From contig CAJUQA010000004.1 of the NCBI GenBank assembly GCA_910588375.1, positions 132,079 to 196,078 of the forward strand: a stretch of 64,000 bases of DNA, written 5' to 3'. This document shows, piece by piece, positions 51,447 through 60,755 of the stretch. Position 1 is the stretch's first letter. The number at the start of each line of letters is the position of its first letter. Origin of the DNA: an uncultured Odoribacter sp. (GTDB taxonomy: Bacteria > Bacteroidota > Bacteroidia > Bacteroidales > Marinifilaceae). Position numbers and translations under genes: made by a program. Below the pieces are notes generated by a model. The model did no database searches. It was not told the DNA's origin and saw only the letters and a list, made by a program, of their open reading frames with translations.

Positions 51447-53798
51447 ATGAAAAGAAATATCGTTCTTCTCTTCTTATTTTTTTGTTTTTTTGCCTATGGA
51501 GGCGTGATTAAAAAGAAAGACTGGCAATTGGTCTATTCTGAAAAAGGTTATATTGAACGGATTGTGTTCAAAACGAAATCGGGTTATGATACGATACCTT
51601 TTTTCACGAATGATAATGCGGGTCCCGCTTTTTACGCCCGTTTGGACGGAAAAGACGAAATCGCGAAATGGATACCCAACGGCTGGCGTTCTTTCTGTGC
51701 CGATATTGACGGGGTGGAATGTATATTGAAATACAGGGAATACCACGGTAGTCCCGCTGTGGAGGTTACTTTGACCAACCGGAGCCATGTGCCTTTCCAG
51801 CCGGAAAAAGCGGGATTGAAGTCCGGAATAGATACCTATATGGATAAATATCCGGTATGGAATCACAAGTATTTCCCGACGTTGATGCGTTGCGAAAAAA
51901 CACATTTCTACGGCTATTTGCAGACGCCTTTGGAACATACCCTGGCGTTGGTTTCGGAACAACCGATAGCCTCGTGGAGCGTGGATTATAATTTGGGATA
52001 CATGGACCCGGCGCCTCATTGGTTTATGGGACACCGCATCGAATCCCTGAATCTGGATTTGCTCAATGCCCTGCCTTTGCCGGACAGACATCCGCAACAC
52101 CTTTACGAGTTGGCGCAAGGCGAATCGAAAACGTGGATTATCGCCTTTGTGAACGTGGGGGAATTGAATGATTTGGAACAAAAGATTACGGCAGTGGAGA
52201 GCATCCCGATGATTGATGCGGCAAAAACTTCTTATCGTCCGCAGGAAACGGCTACGTGCATGATTTGGGCTAAAAATCCTTCCGCTACCTTGCGCGATGA
52301 TGATGCTAAAGAGATTCCGGTGAGTTTGAAGAAAGTGGCGGACAACCGCTATGCAGCGACTTGCGAACTGCCGCAAACGGGATTGTATACACTCACGGTG
52401 CAGGATGGCGGCAAACAGGCGGAAGCCGTGTTGACCGTGCCGCATACCTGGCGGTGGACGTTGGAGAAAGCCCGTGAAAATGCCTTGCGCTATCATCAGA
52501 AAGCCTCCTCGCATATCGAAAGTTGGTACGGATTTTATTCCGCTTTCATTGCCGCCCGGTATTTCCCGGATAAAAAACTGGATGCGCAGTTGGATGACCG
52601 TTTTGAATATCTGTTCTGCCTGTTGCATGATACGGTAGAAATGAAACCGCGGCATTATGCTTTCCGCATACAGAATACGGCGGGAACCATCGGCCTTTTG
52701 GTTGACCGCTATGAAGCGAAAGGGGATATACGTGATTTGGAACGGGCATCCCGTTTGGGGGATTGGCTGATGCGGACATCCCAGCGGGAAGATGGAGCCT
52801 ATTACAATCACGGGACAAAATATACCAGTGTCATTTACATTGCGAAAAGCATGCTCGAACTGACTTTGGCAGAACAGGAAGCGGGAAAGAAGGACCCGCG
52901 CTGGGAGGAAGCTGCCGGTCGGCATTTTGAATCGGCTCGGCGAGCGGTGGATGAATTGGTACGCTCGCAGGGAAATTTTGAGACGGAAGGCGAAATGACT
53001 TTCGAGGACGGTATGGTGTCCTGCTCCGCCTTGCAGATAGGTATGCTGGCACTCTTTCATCAGAGCGAACAGTTGCAGGGAAAATATGCCCGTGCCATGC
53101 TGGACGTATTGAACAGCCACAATTGCCTGACCCAGTTGAAAGTGCCGGATGCACGGCGCCGGCAGGGTACGATGCGGTATTGGGAAGCCCAGTATGATGT
53201 ACAGATGCTGCCCAATATGTTCAATTCCCCTCACGGTTGGAGCGGTTGGCGGGCGTATGCCGTCTACTATGCCTATTTATTGACGGGAGAGGAGAAATGG
53301 TTGCAGCAGACATTCAATGCCATGGGGGCTTTCGCCAATCTGATAGATTACCGGACAGGCAATCTGCGCTGGGCCTTTGTCGTAGACCCGCACTTGCAGG
53401 TGGAGCAGGCTTGCAGTCCCGACCGGAACTGTACGTTTGACAGTCTGACTTTCGGAAATCCCCATCCTCACTTGTACGATACCCGCAAGGTTGTTATCGG
53501 GGAGCAATATGTAAACATGATTAGCGACTGGCAACCGGTGAATACGCAGGACAATGATGTGCACGAATTGTTTAAGTGCATGGGCGAGACCGTTTTAACC
53601 AATGCCTTTATCATTGAACGCGAGGACGGAAGCGTGGTCGGCTACAATTGTCGGGTGAAACGCCAGGGAAATCGCCTGGAAGTGATGCCTTTTGAAAAAC
53701 AGATGATACATTTGCATTATAATCTCAAACGTCCTTTTGAAGTCGTGTTCAACGGCAAGACGACGAAAACCGAGACGGAGAGAGGATGGATAAATTAA
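51447..53798 (+). CDS. secreted protein of unknown family, probable alpha/alpha-barrel carbohydrate enzyme
   Basis: 783 residues with a signal peptide (about 1-18). The first 330 residues are beta-rich (tandem sandwich-like domains); residues about 335-660 are helical with repeated Trp/Tyr/His-rich turns (SHIESWYGFYSAFIAARYFP, SQREDGAYYNHGTKYTSVIY, NSPHGWSGWRAYAVYYAYLL), as in six-hairpin glycosidases and lyases. I do not recognise the family, and no catalytic pair can be assigned with confidence. It lies between the acetyltransferase and GH89 with gaps of 12 and 14 bases, so it very probably acts on the same glycan. A polysaccharide lyase or an uronidase-like hydrolase are options. Confidence 0.75.
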   Translation: MKRNIVLLFLFFCFFAYGGVIKKKDWQLVYSEKGYIERIVFKTKSGYDTIPFFTNDNAGPAFYARLDGKDEIAKWIPNGWRSFCADIDGVECILKYREYHGSPAVEVTLTNRSHVPFQPEKAGLKSGIDTYMDKYPVWNHKYFPTLMRCEKTHFYGYLQTPLEHTLALVSEQPIASWSVDYNLGYMDPAPHWFMGHRIESLNLDLLNALPLPDRHPQHLYELAQGESKTWIIAFVNVGELNDLEQKITAVESIPMIDAAKTSYRPQETATCMIWAKNPSATLRDDDAKEIPVSLKKVADNRYAATCELPQTGLYTLTVQDGGKQAEAVLTVPHTWRWTLEKARENALRYHQKASSHIESWYGFYSAFIAARYFPDKKLDAQLDDRFEYLFCLLHDTVEMKPRHYAFRIQNTAGTIGLLVDRYEAKGDIRDLERASRLGDWLMRTSQREDGAYYNHGTKYTSVIYIAKSMLELTLAEQEAGKKDPRWEEAAGRHFESARRAVDELVRSQGNFETEGEMTFEDGMVSCSALQIGMLALFHQSEQLQGKYARAMLDVLNSHNCLTQLKVPDARRRQGTMRYWEAQYDVQMLPNMFNSPHGWSGWRAYAVYYAYLLTGEEKWLQQTFNAMGAFANLIDYRTGNLRWAFVVDPHLQVEQACSPDRNCTFDSLTFGNPHPHLYDTRKVVIGEQYVNMISDWQPVNTQDNDVHELFKCMGETVLTNAFIIEREDGSVVGYNCRVKRQGNRLEVMPFEKQMIHLHYNLKRPFEVVFNGKTTKTETERGWIN

Positions 53799-53812
53799 TA
53801 GGATGAAAGAGT

Positions 53813-55954
53813 ATGAGACACGTTATTTTTTCTATGTTGCTGCTGTTCGGGATGCAGGTAATGGCATCGCCTGTGAGTGAACTGTTAGACCGGATAGAGC
53901 CGGGAACCTCCAAAAAGTTCAAGATAGAATTGCAAAAAAGCGACCGCGACTTTTTTGAATTGGATCAGGAGGGGAAACGGGTGGTTGTCAGGGGAAATTC
54001 CTACGTCAATATTGCGGTGGGAGTAAACTGGTATTTAAAATACTATGCGGGCGTTCATTTGTCATGGAACGGCATGAAGGCGAAATTGCCGGAAATCCTG
54101 CCGCCTGTGCCCCGCAAGGAAAGACACGAGACAGACTTAAAACAGCGCTATGATCTGAATTATTGTACGTACTCATACTCCATGGCCTTCTGGGACTGGG
54201 ACAGATGGGAACGGGAAATCGACTGGATGGCACTGCACGGTATAAATATGCCGCTCTCCATCGTGGGCATGGAAGCCGTGTGGAAAAATGTACTGACTCA
54301 TTTGGGCTACACCCCGGAAGAGGTGGGGCGTTTCATTGCCGGTCCCGCCTTTTTGGCTTGGTGGCATATGAATAATCTGGAAGGTTGGGGAGGCCCCAAT
54401 ACGGAGGCATGGTATGCGCAGCAAGTGAAATTGCAGCAGCGCATTCTGAACCGTATGAAACAGTGGGGAATAGACCCGGTCTTTCCGGGATATGCCGGCA
54501 TGTTGCCCAACGATGCGCACGAAAAATTGGGCGTGAATGTGGCTGACCCCGGAAAGTGGTGCGGATTCCGTCGTCCCGCCTTTTTACAGCCGACAGACCC
54601 TTATTTTGAACGGATTGCAGGCCTGTATTATGCGGAGATGGAAAAACTCTTCGGGAAAGCCAAATATTACAGCATTGACCCCTTTCATGAAGGGGGAAAC
54701 ACGGCAGGCGTGGACTTGGCCGCTGCCGGAGAAGCCATCATGAAAGCCATGAAAAAAAGTAATCCCGAAGCGGTGTGGGTCATACAGGCATGGCAGGCAA
54801 ATCCCCGTCCCGCGATGGTTGACGGATTGAATGCCGGAGACCTGATGGTGTTGGATTTATCCAGCGAAAACCGCCCCATGTGGGGAGACCCCGATTCTCC
54901 TTGGTATCGGGAAAAAGGATACGGCAAACACAATTGGCTTTATTGCATGCTGCTCAATTTCGGCGGTAACGTGGGAATGTACGGCAGAATGGACAAAGTG
55001 ATAGAGGGATTCTATGCGGCGCGGAATCATCCCAACGGAAAAACGATGGCAGGGGTGGGCATTACCCCCGAAGGGATTGAAAATAATCCTGTCATGTATG
55101 AGTTGCTGTTTGAATTGCCGTGGCGTGCGGAGAAATTTACCAAAGAGGAATGGGTAAAAGGATATGTCAAAGCACGTTACGGAGTTGCCGACCCGCAACT
55201 GCTGAAAGCCTGGGAGGTATTGGCGGCAACCGCATATAATTGCCCGAACATACAGGAAGGCACCACCGAATCTGTTTTTTGCGCCCGTCCTGGAGAGGAG
55301 GTCAACTCTGCTTCTTCGTGGGGAAGTTCCCGAATGTATTATGCCCCCGCAGATTTGCGTCCGGCGGCGGAAGCCATGCTGGCCGTGGCGGACAGCTACA
55401 AAGGAAACAACAATTTTGAGTATGATTTGGTGGACGTGGTGCGTCAAACCTTGAGCGATAGAGGCAATGAACTACTGAAAGAAGTCATGGCAGCATACCG
55501 GAAGAAGGACAAAGCGGCATTCGGTACACTGAGCAAGCAGTTTTTAGCCTTGATACAGGCGCAGGATGAATTGTTGGGAACCCGGTCCGAGTTTATGTTG
55601 GGTACGTGGTTGGCACAGGCGAAGGAAATAGCTTCTGATGAGGAGAATAAACGCTTGAACGAATGGAATGCCCGTACCCAGATTACGACGTGGGGCGACC
55701 GGGTGGCGGCGAACAACGGCGGATTGCGGGATTATGCCCACAAAGAATGGAACGGTCTTTTGAAAGATTTCTATTATCCCCGCTGGGAAGCCTACTTTAA
55801 CCTGCTGGAAAAGCGTCTGCAAGGAGAAGAAGCAGCGGATATTGATTGGTATGCTCTCGAAGAACTGTGGACCCGTCTGCAGAACCTTTACCCCTCACAG
55901 CCAACAGGCGATGCCATCCAAATCGCCCGAAAAGCCTATGCGAAAGTAAAATAA
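53813..55954 (+). CDS. alpha-N-acetylglucosaminidase, GH89 (NAGLU family)
   Basis: 713 residues with a signal peptide (about 1-18). N-terminal domain (about 20-100), barrel domain starting at KQRYDLNYCTYSYSMAFWDW (about 110-129), and an all-helical C-terminal domain. The catalytic glutamates are probably Glu293 in DPFHEGG and Glu352 in LDLSSENRP, the two conserved GH89 positions. It removes terminal alpha-1,4-linked GlcNAc, found in heparan sulfate/heparin and on gastric-type mucin O-glycans. It is the last gene of the operon and is closed by a bidirectional terminator. Confidence 0.95.
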   Translation: MRHVIFSMLLLFGMQVMASPVSELLDRIEPGTSKKFKIELQKSDRDFFELDQEGKRVVVRGNSYVNIAVGVNWYLKYYAGVHLSWNGMKAKLPEILPPVPRKERHETDLKQRYDLNYCTYSYSMAFWDWDRWEREIDWMALHGINMPLSIVGMEAVWKNVLTHLGYTPEEVGRFIAGPAFLAWWHMNNLEGWGGPNTEAWYAQQVKLQQRILNRMKQWGIDPVFPGYAGMLPNDAHEKLGVNVADPGKWCGFRRPAFLQPTDPYFERIAGLYYAEMEKLFGKAKYYSIDPFHEGGNTAGVDLAAAGEAIMKAMKKSNPEAVWVIQAWQANPRPAMVDGLNAGDLMVLDLSSENRPMWGDPDSPWYREKGYGKHNWLYCMLLNFGGNVGMYGRMDKVIEGFYAARNHPNGKTMAGVGITPEGIENNPVMYELLFELPWRAEKFTKEEWVKGYVKARYGVADPQLLKAWEVLAATAYNCPNIQEGTTESVFCARPGEEVNSASSWGSSRMYYAPADLRPAAEAMLAVADSYKGNNNFEYDLVDVVRQTLSDRGNELLKEVMAAYRKKDKAAFGTLSKQFLALIQAQDELLGTRSEFMLGTWLAQAKEIASDEENKRLNEWNARTQITTWGDRVAANNGGLRDYAHKEWNGLLKDFYYPRWEAYFNLLEKRLQGEEAADIDWYALEELWTRLQNLYPSQPTGDAIQIARKAYAKVK

Positions 55955-55971
55955 CAAAAAAGCAGGATTTA

Positions 55972-56016
55972 TAAAATAAGCCGACCAGAACTTTATTTCT
56001 GGCCGGCTTATTTTAT
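55972..56016. terminator. bidirectional terminator
   Basis: AAAATAAGCCG plus CCAGAA pair with TTCTGG plus CGGCTTATTTT around CTTTAT, with one internal mismatch. It serves GH89 on + and the barrel protein on -. Confidence 0.92.
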
Positions 56017-56027
56017 TATGGATGGGA

Positions 56028-56612
56028 TTAAATGATTTTTAAGCCCAGAGTGAAATTGAAGGAGCGGGGAGCTTTGATTTTTCCGGCATTGTTGTCCTGA
56101 AATTTCTTTAATCCCTTTTCGTAGTCAATGTCGAATGTAAGCTTCCATACGTCCACGCCGACACCGATTTTACCATTCCACATCATTTTATCATTGTCGA
56201 TATTGGTACCGAAGTTGCCTGTGTCCCATTTCAGTTTTCCGCTGAAAGAAGCGACGGGACCAAGATAGGCACGGAGTTTTACCACCGGAAGGTCCAATAC
56301 ATGCAGTCCCACCATTACCGGAATGTCGAAAGAGTTGTACTTTAAGCTGCTTTTATTGTCTATCTTCTCCACTTCTCCCTCTTTGTGGGAATAGTTCAAA
56401 GCGGGTTCTAAATAAATGGGGCCTAAGTTTACACGGGCAAATACACCTACCATATAACCGGTATTGGAACCGCTCTTCAATACATGACCGATGTCTTTCA
56501 CTTTGATTTTGGTGTTGGAGATACCGCCGTGTATACCCACATTAATGGGAGATTGTGCCATTAACGCCCAGGAAAAGGCACTCAGCAACAGGGTAAAAAA
56601 AAGTTTTCTCAT
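56028..56612 (-). CDS. small outer-membrane beta-barrel protein (porin/PorT-like)
   Basis: 194 residues: signal peptide (about 1-20, ending LMAQ), then alternating strands with glycine-rich turns (INVGIHGGISNTKIKV, GYMVGVFARVNLGPIYLEPA) and a final RSFNFTLGLKII strand. It fits the 8-10-strand outer-membrane barrel family of Bacteroidota. The specific role is unknown. It is on the minus strand, 46 bases after the methyltransferase stop, with a -7-like TAACTTTG (56654-56661) just before it. Confidence 0.85.
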   Translation of the reverse strand: MRKLFFTLLLSAFSWALMAQSPINVGIHGGISNTKIKVKDIGHVLKSGSNTGYMVGVFARVNLGPIYLEPALNYSHKEGEVEKIDNKSSLKYNSFDIPVMVGLHVLDLPVVKLRAYLGPVASFSGKLKWDTGNFGTNIDNDKMMWNGKIGVGVDVWKLTFDIDYEKGLKKFQDNNAGKIKAPRSFNFTLGLKII

Positions 56613-56658
56613 TGTGTCGTTATCTTTTTAAGGTTATTATTCTGTATATACGGCAAAG

Positions 56659-57420
56659 TTATGAATTTCTTTTGAATTCGGAGAGGATAATTCCTGTGGC
56701 CACTCCTACATTAAGGGATTCCGTCGAATAACTGCCGCGGGCAAAACTCGGAATGGTCAGTCGCCGGTCGGTCCATTCTTCGATTTCCGGCCGGATGCCT
56801 TTCCCTTCATTGCCCATGATGATGAAGCCCCGGGAGGAGAGGGGTGTTTTATAGATGTTATCGCCGTTGAGAAACGTACCGTAACAATGGAAATCTTCCG
56901 ACCGGTATTCCCGGAGCAATTCCGGTAAATCCGTATAATGCACCCTGACTCTGAAAACAGCCCCCATGCTGGCCTGTACACATTTGGGATTGTGAAAGCT
57001 GGCGCAGTCTTCGTCACAAAATACATGGCTGATACCGAACCAGTCGGCAACACGTAAAATCGTGCCCAGATTTCCAGGGTCCTGAATACCGTTGAGCACC
57101 AGTGACAAAGAATCACGGATTTCTGCCGGTTCGACGGCATACTGCGGGATCTCCGCCAAGGCAATCACTTCGGGCAGGGACTGGAAATTGGAAATGCTTC
57201 CCATCTCTTTTTCATCCACCTCCGTTATGTCATACGTACCTTCCGGCAAAGGGTTCGTTTCCGTCCATTCTTTATAAGCCAATACGGAGCGGATTTTGAA
57301 ATCGGACAGCAGTAATTCTTTTACCAGCTTTTCCCCCTCTATTTTGAACAGATTATATTTCTCCCTGAATTTCTTTTTTTCGAGGTTTTGGACTATTTTT
57401 GCTACGTGTTTACTGAGCAT
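56659..57420 (-). CDS. TrmH/SpoU family RNA 2'-O-methyltransferase
   Basis: 253 residues. N-terminal L30e-like substrate-binding domain (about 10-95) and the knotted SPOUT domain (about 105-250) with motif 1 GIQDPGNLGTILRVADWFG, motif 2 FIIMGNEGKGI and motif 3 TESLNVGVATGIILSEF. These enzymes methylate 2'-OH groups in rRNA or tRNA using AdoMet. The exact target is not clear. Start ATG 57420 is 14 bases from the divergent barrel gene. Confidence 0.93.
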   Translation of the reverse strand: MLSKHVAKIVQNLEKKKFREKYNLFKIEGEKLVKELLLSDFKIRSVLAYKEWTETNPLPEGTYDITEVDEKEMGSISNFQSLPEVIALAEIPQYAVEPAEIRDSLSLVLNGIQDPGNLGTILRVADWFGISHVFCDEDCASFHNPKCVQASMGAVFRVRVHYTDLPELLREYRSEDFHCYGTFLNGDNIYKTPLSSRGFIIMGNEGKGIRPEIEEWTDRRLTIPSFARGSYSTESLNVGVATGIILSEFKRNS

Positions 57421-57434
57421 GTTGCGAGTTTGAA

Positions 57435-59780
57435 TTGTACAAATTTATAACAATTTTTGGTAATTTGGAGAAACATGGCCCGCATAAGGTGTTGCTGTTT
57501 GTTTTGGGAGTGGTGCTGTTTTATTCCTGTTCCCCGGTGAAATATGTACCGGATAATGAATACTTGCTCGATAAAGTTACGCTGAAAACAGACACCAAAA
57601 AGGTAAGCAAGGCGGAAATCAAAAGGAATATCCGCCAGAAACCGAATACCCGTATTCTGGGGGTGGCGCGATTCCATTTGGGACTATACAATCTGAGCGG
57701 CAAAAACGGAGAGAAAAAGTTCAACAAATGGCTGCGCAGCATAGGGGAAGCCCCTGTCCTGTACAGCGATTTCCTCACTGGAAGGAGCAGAAACCAGATC
57801 AAATCCTATCTCAACAACAAAGGATACTACGAGGCTGTCGTAAAAGATACGGTTATTTATAAGAAAAAGAAAGCACAGGTCATTTATTCCGTTTCTCCAG
57901 GGAAAGTAACCTATATTTCGGAATTTGTCTATCGTAACAAATATGATTATCCGATGAACGGTCTTCCGGATGAAGACTCGGTGATGCAGGAAGTATTGCC
58001 CGAAATGAGCCGGACTCTGGTACATGAAGGTGATCCGCTCGACATCGATGTTTTGGAACAGGAACGGGAACGGATTGCTCGGATGTTGCGGGAAAAAGGA
58101 TACTTCAACTTTTCAAAGAATTACGTCCAGTTTTATGCCGACACGACCCTTGAGCATACCGATCAGGCAAGAGTGTTGATGAGTATCTTGAATGCACCCC
58201 TCGATACCCATGCCTACTATAAATACAGGATTGGTAAAATCGATATTCACCTGGATTACGACCCTTTGGTATTTATGAAAGGGAGGGATTCTTCCTATAT
58301 TGATACGACTTACGGAGCTTACGGAATCACTTACCGGGACAAATTGAAAATCCGGCCCCGTCTGATTTCCGAAACGGTGCAGTTTAAATCCGGAGAATAC
58401 TATAACGTACAGAAAGTCCTTGATTCCTATTCCCGTCTGCAAGCCTTGAATCTTTTCAAATTCATCAACATCGTATTTCGGGAAACGGAAGACAATCCGG
58501 GCGAAAAAACTTTGCTTTGTGAGATACAGTTGACCCCGATGAAAAGGCAATCCTATAATGTATTTTTGGAAGGTACGCACAATTCCGGTAATATCGGGGT
58601 GGGGGGGAACTTCACATACAACCACCGCAACCTTTTCCGGAGCGGTGAAAATTTAAGCCTCAGTTTCTGGGGAGCATTGAAGAAAGAACAGTTTAATGAA
58701 GGGAAGATATTCAGTACAAAAGAATTGGGAGTGGAACTTTCTTTGGTGTCCCCTCAGTTCTGGTTGCCTTTTTTGCGTCTGGAAGACTTCCGGCGTAATT
58801 TTGCCCCCCGGACCTCATTGTCCTTTTCCGTCAGCTATGAGCATACCCCATTCTACGACCGGAAAATTGCGGGTGCGAAATTCGGTTACTTGTGGCGGAA
58901 AAGTGATAAAAAATGGCGTTATAATTTTGATTTGGTCGATTTCAACTATGTGTCGATGGAACGGGTGGATGCCGGTTTTATTGACAGCCTAAAAAATGAA
59001 TACGTAAAAAGTGCCTATAAGAGCCACTTGATTCTCTCTGCCAATTTCACGGGAACGTACACTGACCAGGTGTTGAATACTCCCGGTAATTACAACTATT
59101 TCCGCTGTAATTTTGAAACTTCGGGCAACTTTTTATGGGCTGTCGACCATTTGTTCGGAAGCCGGAGGATAGAAAACGACGGTGAACGTTATTATGAGAT
59201 TTTAGGTGTACGGTATGCACAATTTTTGAAATTAGACGGCGAATATCGTTTCAATCATTACATCAATCGGGCGAATACAGTGGTTTACAGACTGTTTCTG
59301 GGGTGCGGCTATCCTTACGGAAATATGAAAGTATTGCCTTTTGAAGAAGCCTTTTATGGTGGTGGCGCCAATGGCATACGGGCGTGGCAGGCGAGAACGC
59401 TGGGACCGGGTTCTCTCGTGGCGGAAAACAACTATCCCAACAGTGTGGGAGACTTCAAACTGGAAGCCAACATAGAGTATCGCTTCAAACTTTTCTGGCT
59501 ATTGGAAGGCGCTTTTTTTCTGGATGCGGGAAACATCTGGAATATCAATAAATTTGAAAACCGTAAAGGTTCCCTATTAGGCAGTGATTTCTATAAACAG
59601 ATAGCAGTGGGAACCGGTGCCGGATTGCGCCTGGATGCCAATTTTTTCCTCTTGCGCTTTGACTGGGGTATAAAAATGCGTGATCCCTCCAAGCCCGAAA
59701 ACAAGCGTTTCGTATTGTTGGATAACGGCAAATGGATGAGGCACACCGTTTTTAACATCGCTATCGGCTATCCTTTTTAA
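57435..59780 (+). CDS. BamA/TamA-family outer-membrane lipoprotein (TamL-like), start uncertain
   Basis: About 780 residues. A lipoprotein signal ends in LFYSCSP (Cys near residue 32); POTRA-like repeats (about 40-340) precede a BamA-type surface-antigen barrel (about 370-781) ending in VFNIAIGYPF. TamA/BamA relatives insert proteins or lipids into the outer membrane. No in-frame ATG exists: the frame can start at TTG 57435, TTG 57465 or GTG 57489. An ATG at 57475 in another frame would give a better signal sequence if one base were missing at about 57488. The shared family pattern KYVPDNEYLLDKVTLKTD is intact. It is divergent from the methyltransferase and followed by a two-component system after 12 bases. 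Confidence 0.85.
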   Translation: MYKFITIFGNLEKHGPHKVLLFVLGVVLFYSCSPVKYVPDNEYLLDKVTLKTDTKKVSKAEIKRNIRQKPNTRILGVARFHLGLYNLSGKNGEKKFNKWLRSIGEAPVLYSDFLTGRSRNQIKSYLNNKGYYEAVVKDTVIYKKKKAQVIYSVSPGKVTYISEFVYRNKYDYPMNGLPDEDSVMQEVLPEMSRTLVHEGDPLDIDVLEQERERIARMLREKGYFNFSKNYVQFYADTTLEHTDQARVLMSILNAPLDTHAYYKYRIGKIDIHLDYDPLVFMKGRDSSYIDTTYGAYGITYRDKLKIRPRLISETVQFKSGEYYNVQKVLDSYSRLQALNLFKFINIVFRETEDNPGEKTLLCEIQLTPMKRQSYNVFLEGTHNSGNIGVGGNFTYNHRNLFRSGENLSLSFWGALKKEQFNEGKIFSTKELGVELSLVSPQFWLPFLRLEDFRRNFAPRTSLSFSVSYEHTPFYDRKIAGAKFGYLWRKSDKKWRYNFDLVDFNYVSMERVDAGFIDSLKNEYVKSAYKSHLILSANFTGTYTDQVLNTPGNYNYFRCNFETSGNFLWAVDHLFGSRRIENDGERYYEILGVRYAQFLKLDGEYRFNHYINRANTVVYRLFLGCGYPYGNMKVLPFEEAFYGGGANGIRAWQARTLGPGSLVAENNYPNSVGDFKLEANIEYRFKLFWLLEGAFFLDAGNIWNINKFENRKGSLLGSDFYKQIAVGTGAGLRLDANFFLLRFDWGIKMRDPSKPENKRFVLLDNGKWMRHTVFNIAIGYPF

Positions 59781-59792
59781 ATTCGATTATTT

Positions 59793-60737
59793 ATGTTGTC
59801 TACGATTGTTGCATATCTCTCGCTCATCTTTCAGGTATTGGCTGCCGCCATTGCCATCAGCCTCTTTAAACGGACAAAATTCAATGCTTCGTGGATACTG
59901 ATTTCCATCGGGTTTATGCTGATGGTCATTGCCCGCTTGTTTGAGCTTTTCCCGGCTGTTTTCCCCGAATTGCGGGAAGAACTCTCCATCGTTCAGCATT
60001 GGCTCGACTTTGTCATTTCCCTGGTATTGTTGATTGGTGTCTTCTACATTCGGAAAATCTTCCAGTTTCTCAAACGTCTGGAAGAAATACGCCGGGAAAC
60101 TGAAAAGAAAGTATTGTCTGCCGTCATAAAGACCGAAGAGCAGGAAAGACAGCGGTTTGCCAAAGAACTGCATGACGGTCTGGGACCTTTGCTAAGTGTG
60201 GTGAAAATGCTGGTGTCGGGATTCGAGGTGAAGAACACGGCGGAAGTAAACGAAAAAATCAAACAAAACCTGAAACAGGCAGTAGATGAAGCCATTATCA
60301 GCGTCCGGGATATTTCCGCCAACATCAGCCCCCACATACTGAATAACTTCGGACTGAAGGAAGCTGTCGCTTCTTTTATAAAAAAACTGCGTCCGGCAGA
60401 GGGTATCGACATAAAATTTTCTTCCAACCTGGACGACCGGCGTTTTGGGTATAACACGGAAGTAATCATGTACCGTGTCATTTGCGAATTGATAAACAAC
60501 ACCCTTCGGCATGCGGAAGCCGACACAATACGGATAGGCTTGCATCTGGAAGAAGACATCCTCTATCTGGATTATTCAGACAACGGCATCGGTTTTGACG
60601 TAGACCGCGAGTCCGCCCGTTATGGGATGGGGGTAAGCAACATGCAATATCGGCTCAAATCCGGAAACGGTGATATAAAAATAGAGAGTGAACACGGAAA
60701 AGGCATGAAAGCGAAAGCCTATATAAAATTGACGTAA
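59793..60737 (+). CDS. sensor histidine kinase, NarL-type (HisKA_3)
   Basis: 314 residues. Three membrane spans (about 7-25, 33-52 and 70-90), then HisKA_3 with the phospho-acceptor His127 in FAKELHDGLGPLLS, and a C-terminal ATPase domain with ELINNTLRHAEA and DNGIGFD. There is no large periplasmic sensor domain, so the signal may be sensed in the membrane. It lies 12 bases after the TamL-like gene and 18 bases before its response regulator, which suggests envelope-related sensing. Confidence 0.93.
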   Translation: MLSTIVAYLSLIFQVLAAAIAISLFKRTKFNASWILISIGFMLMVIARLFELFPAVFPELREELSIVQHWLDFVISLVLLIGVFYIRKIFQFLKRLEEIRRETEKKVLSAVIKTEEQERQRFAKELHDGLGPLLSVVKMLVSGFEVKNTAEVNEKIKQNLKQAVDEAIISVRDISANISPHILNNFGLKEAVASFIKKLRPAEGIDIKFSSNLDDRRFGYNTEVIMYRVICELINNTLRHAEADTIRIGLHLEEDILYLDYSDNGIGFDVDRESARYGMGVSNMQYRLKSGNGDIKIESEHGKGMKAKAYIKLT

Positions 60738-60755
60738 ACACAAGAACATCGGATC

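Noticed and set aside
51474..53234. 586-codon open frame on the minus strand
   Set aside because: It is antisense to the secreted PUL protein, has Arg/His/Pro/Gln-rich composition typical of a mirror frame, no signal or family motif and no start signal.
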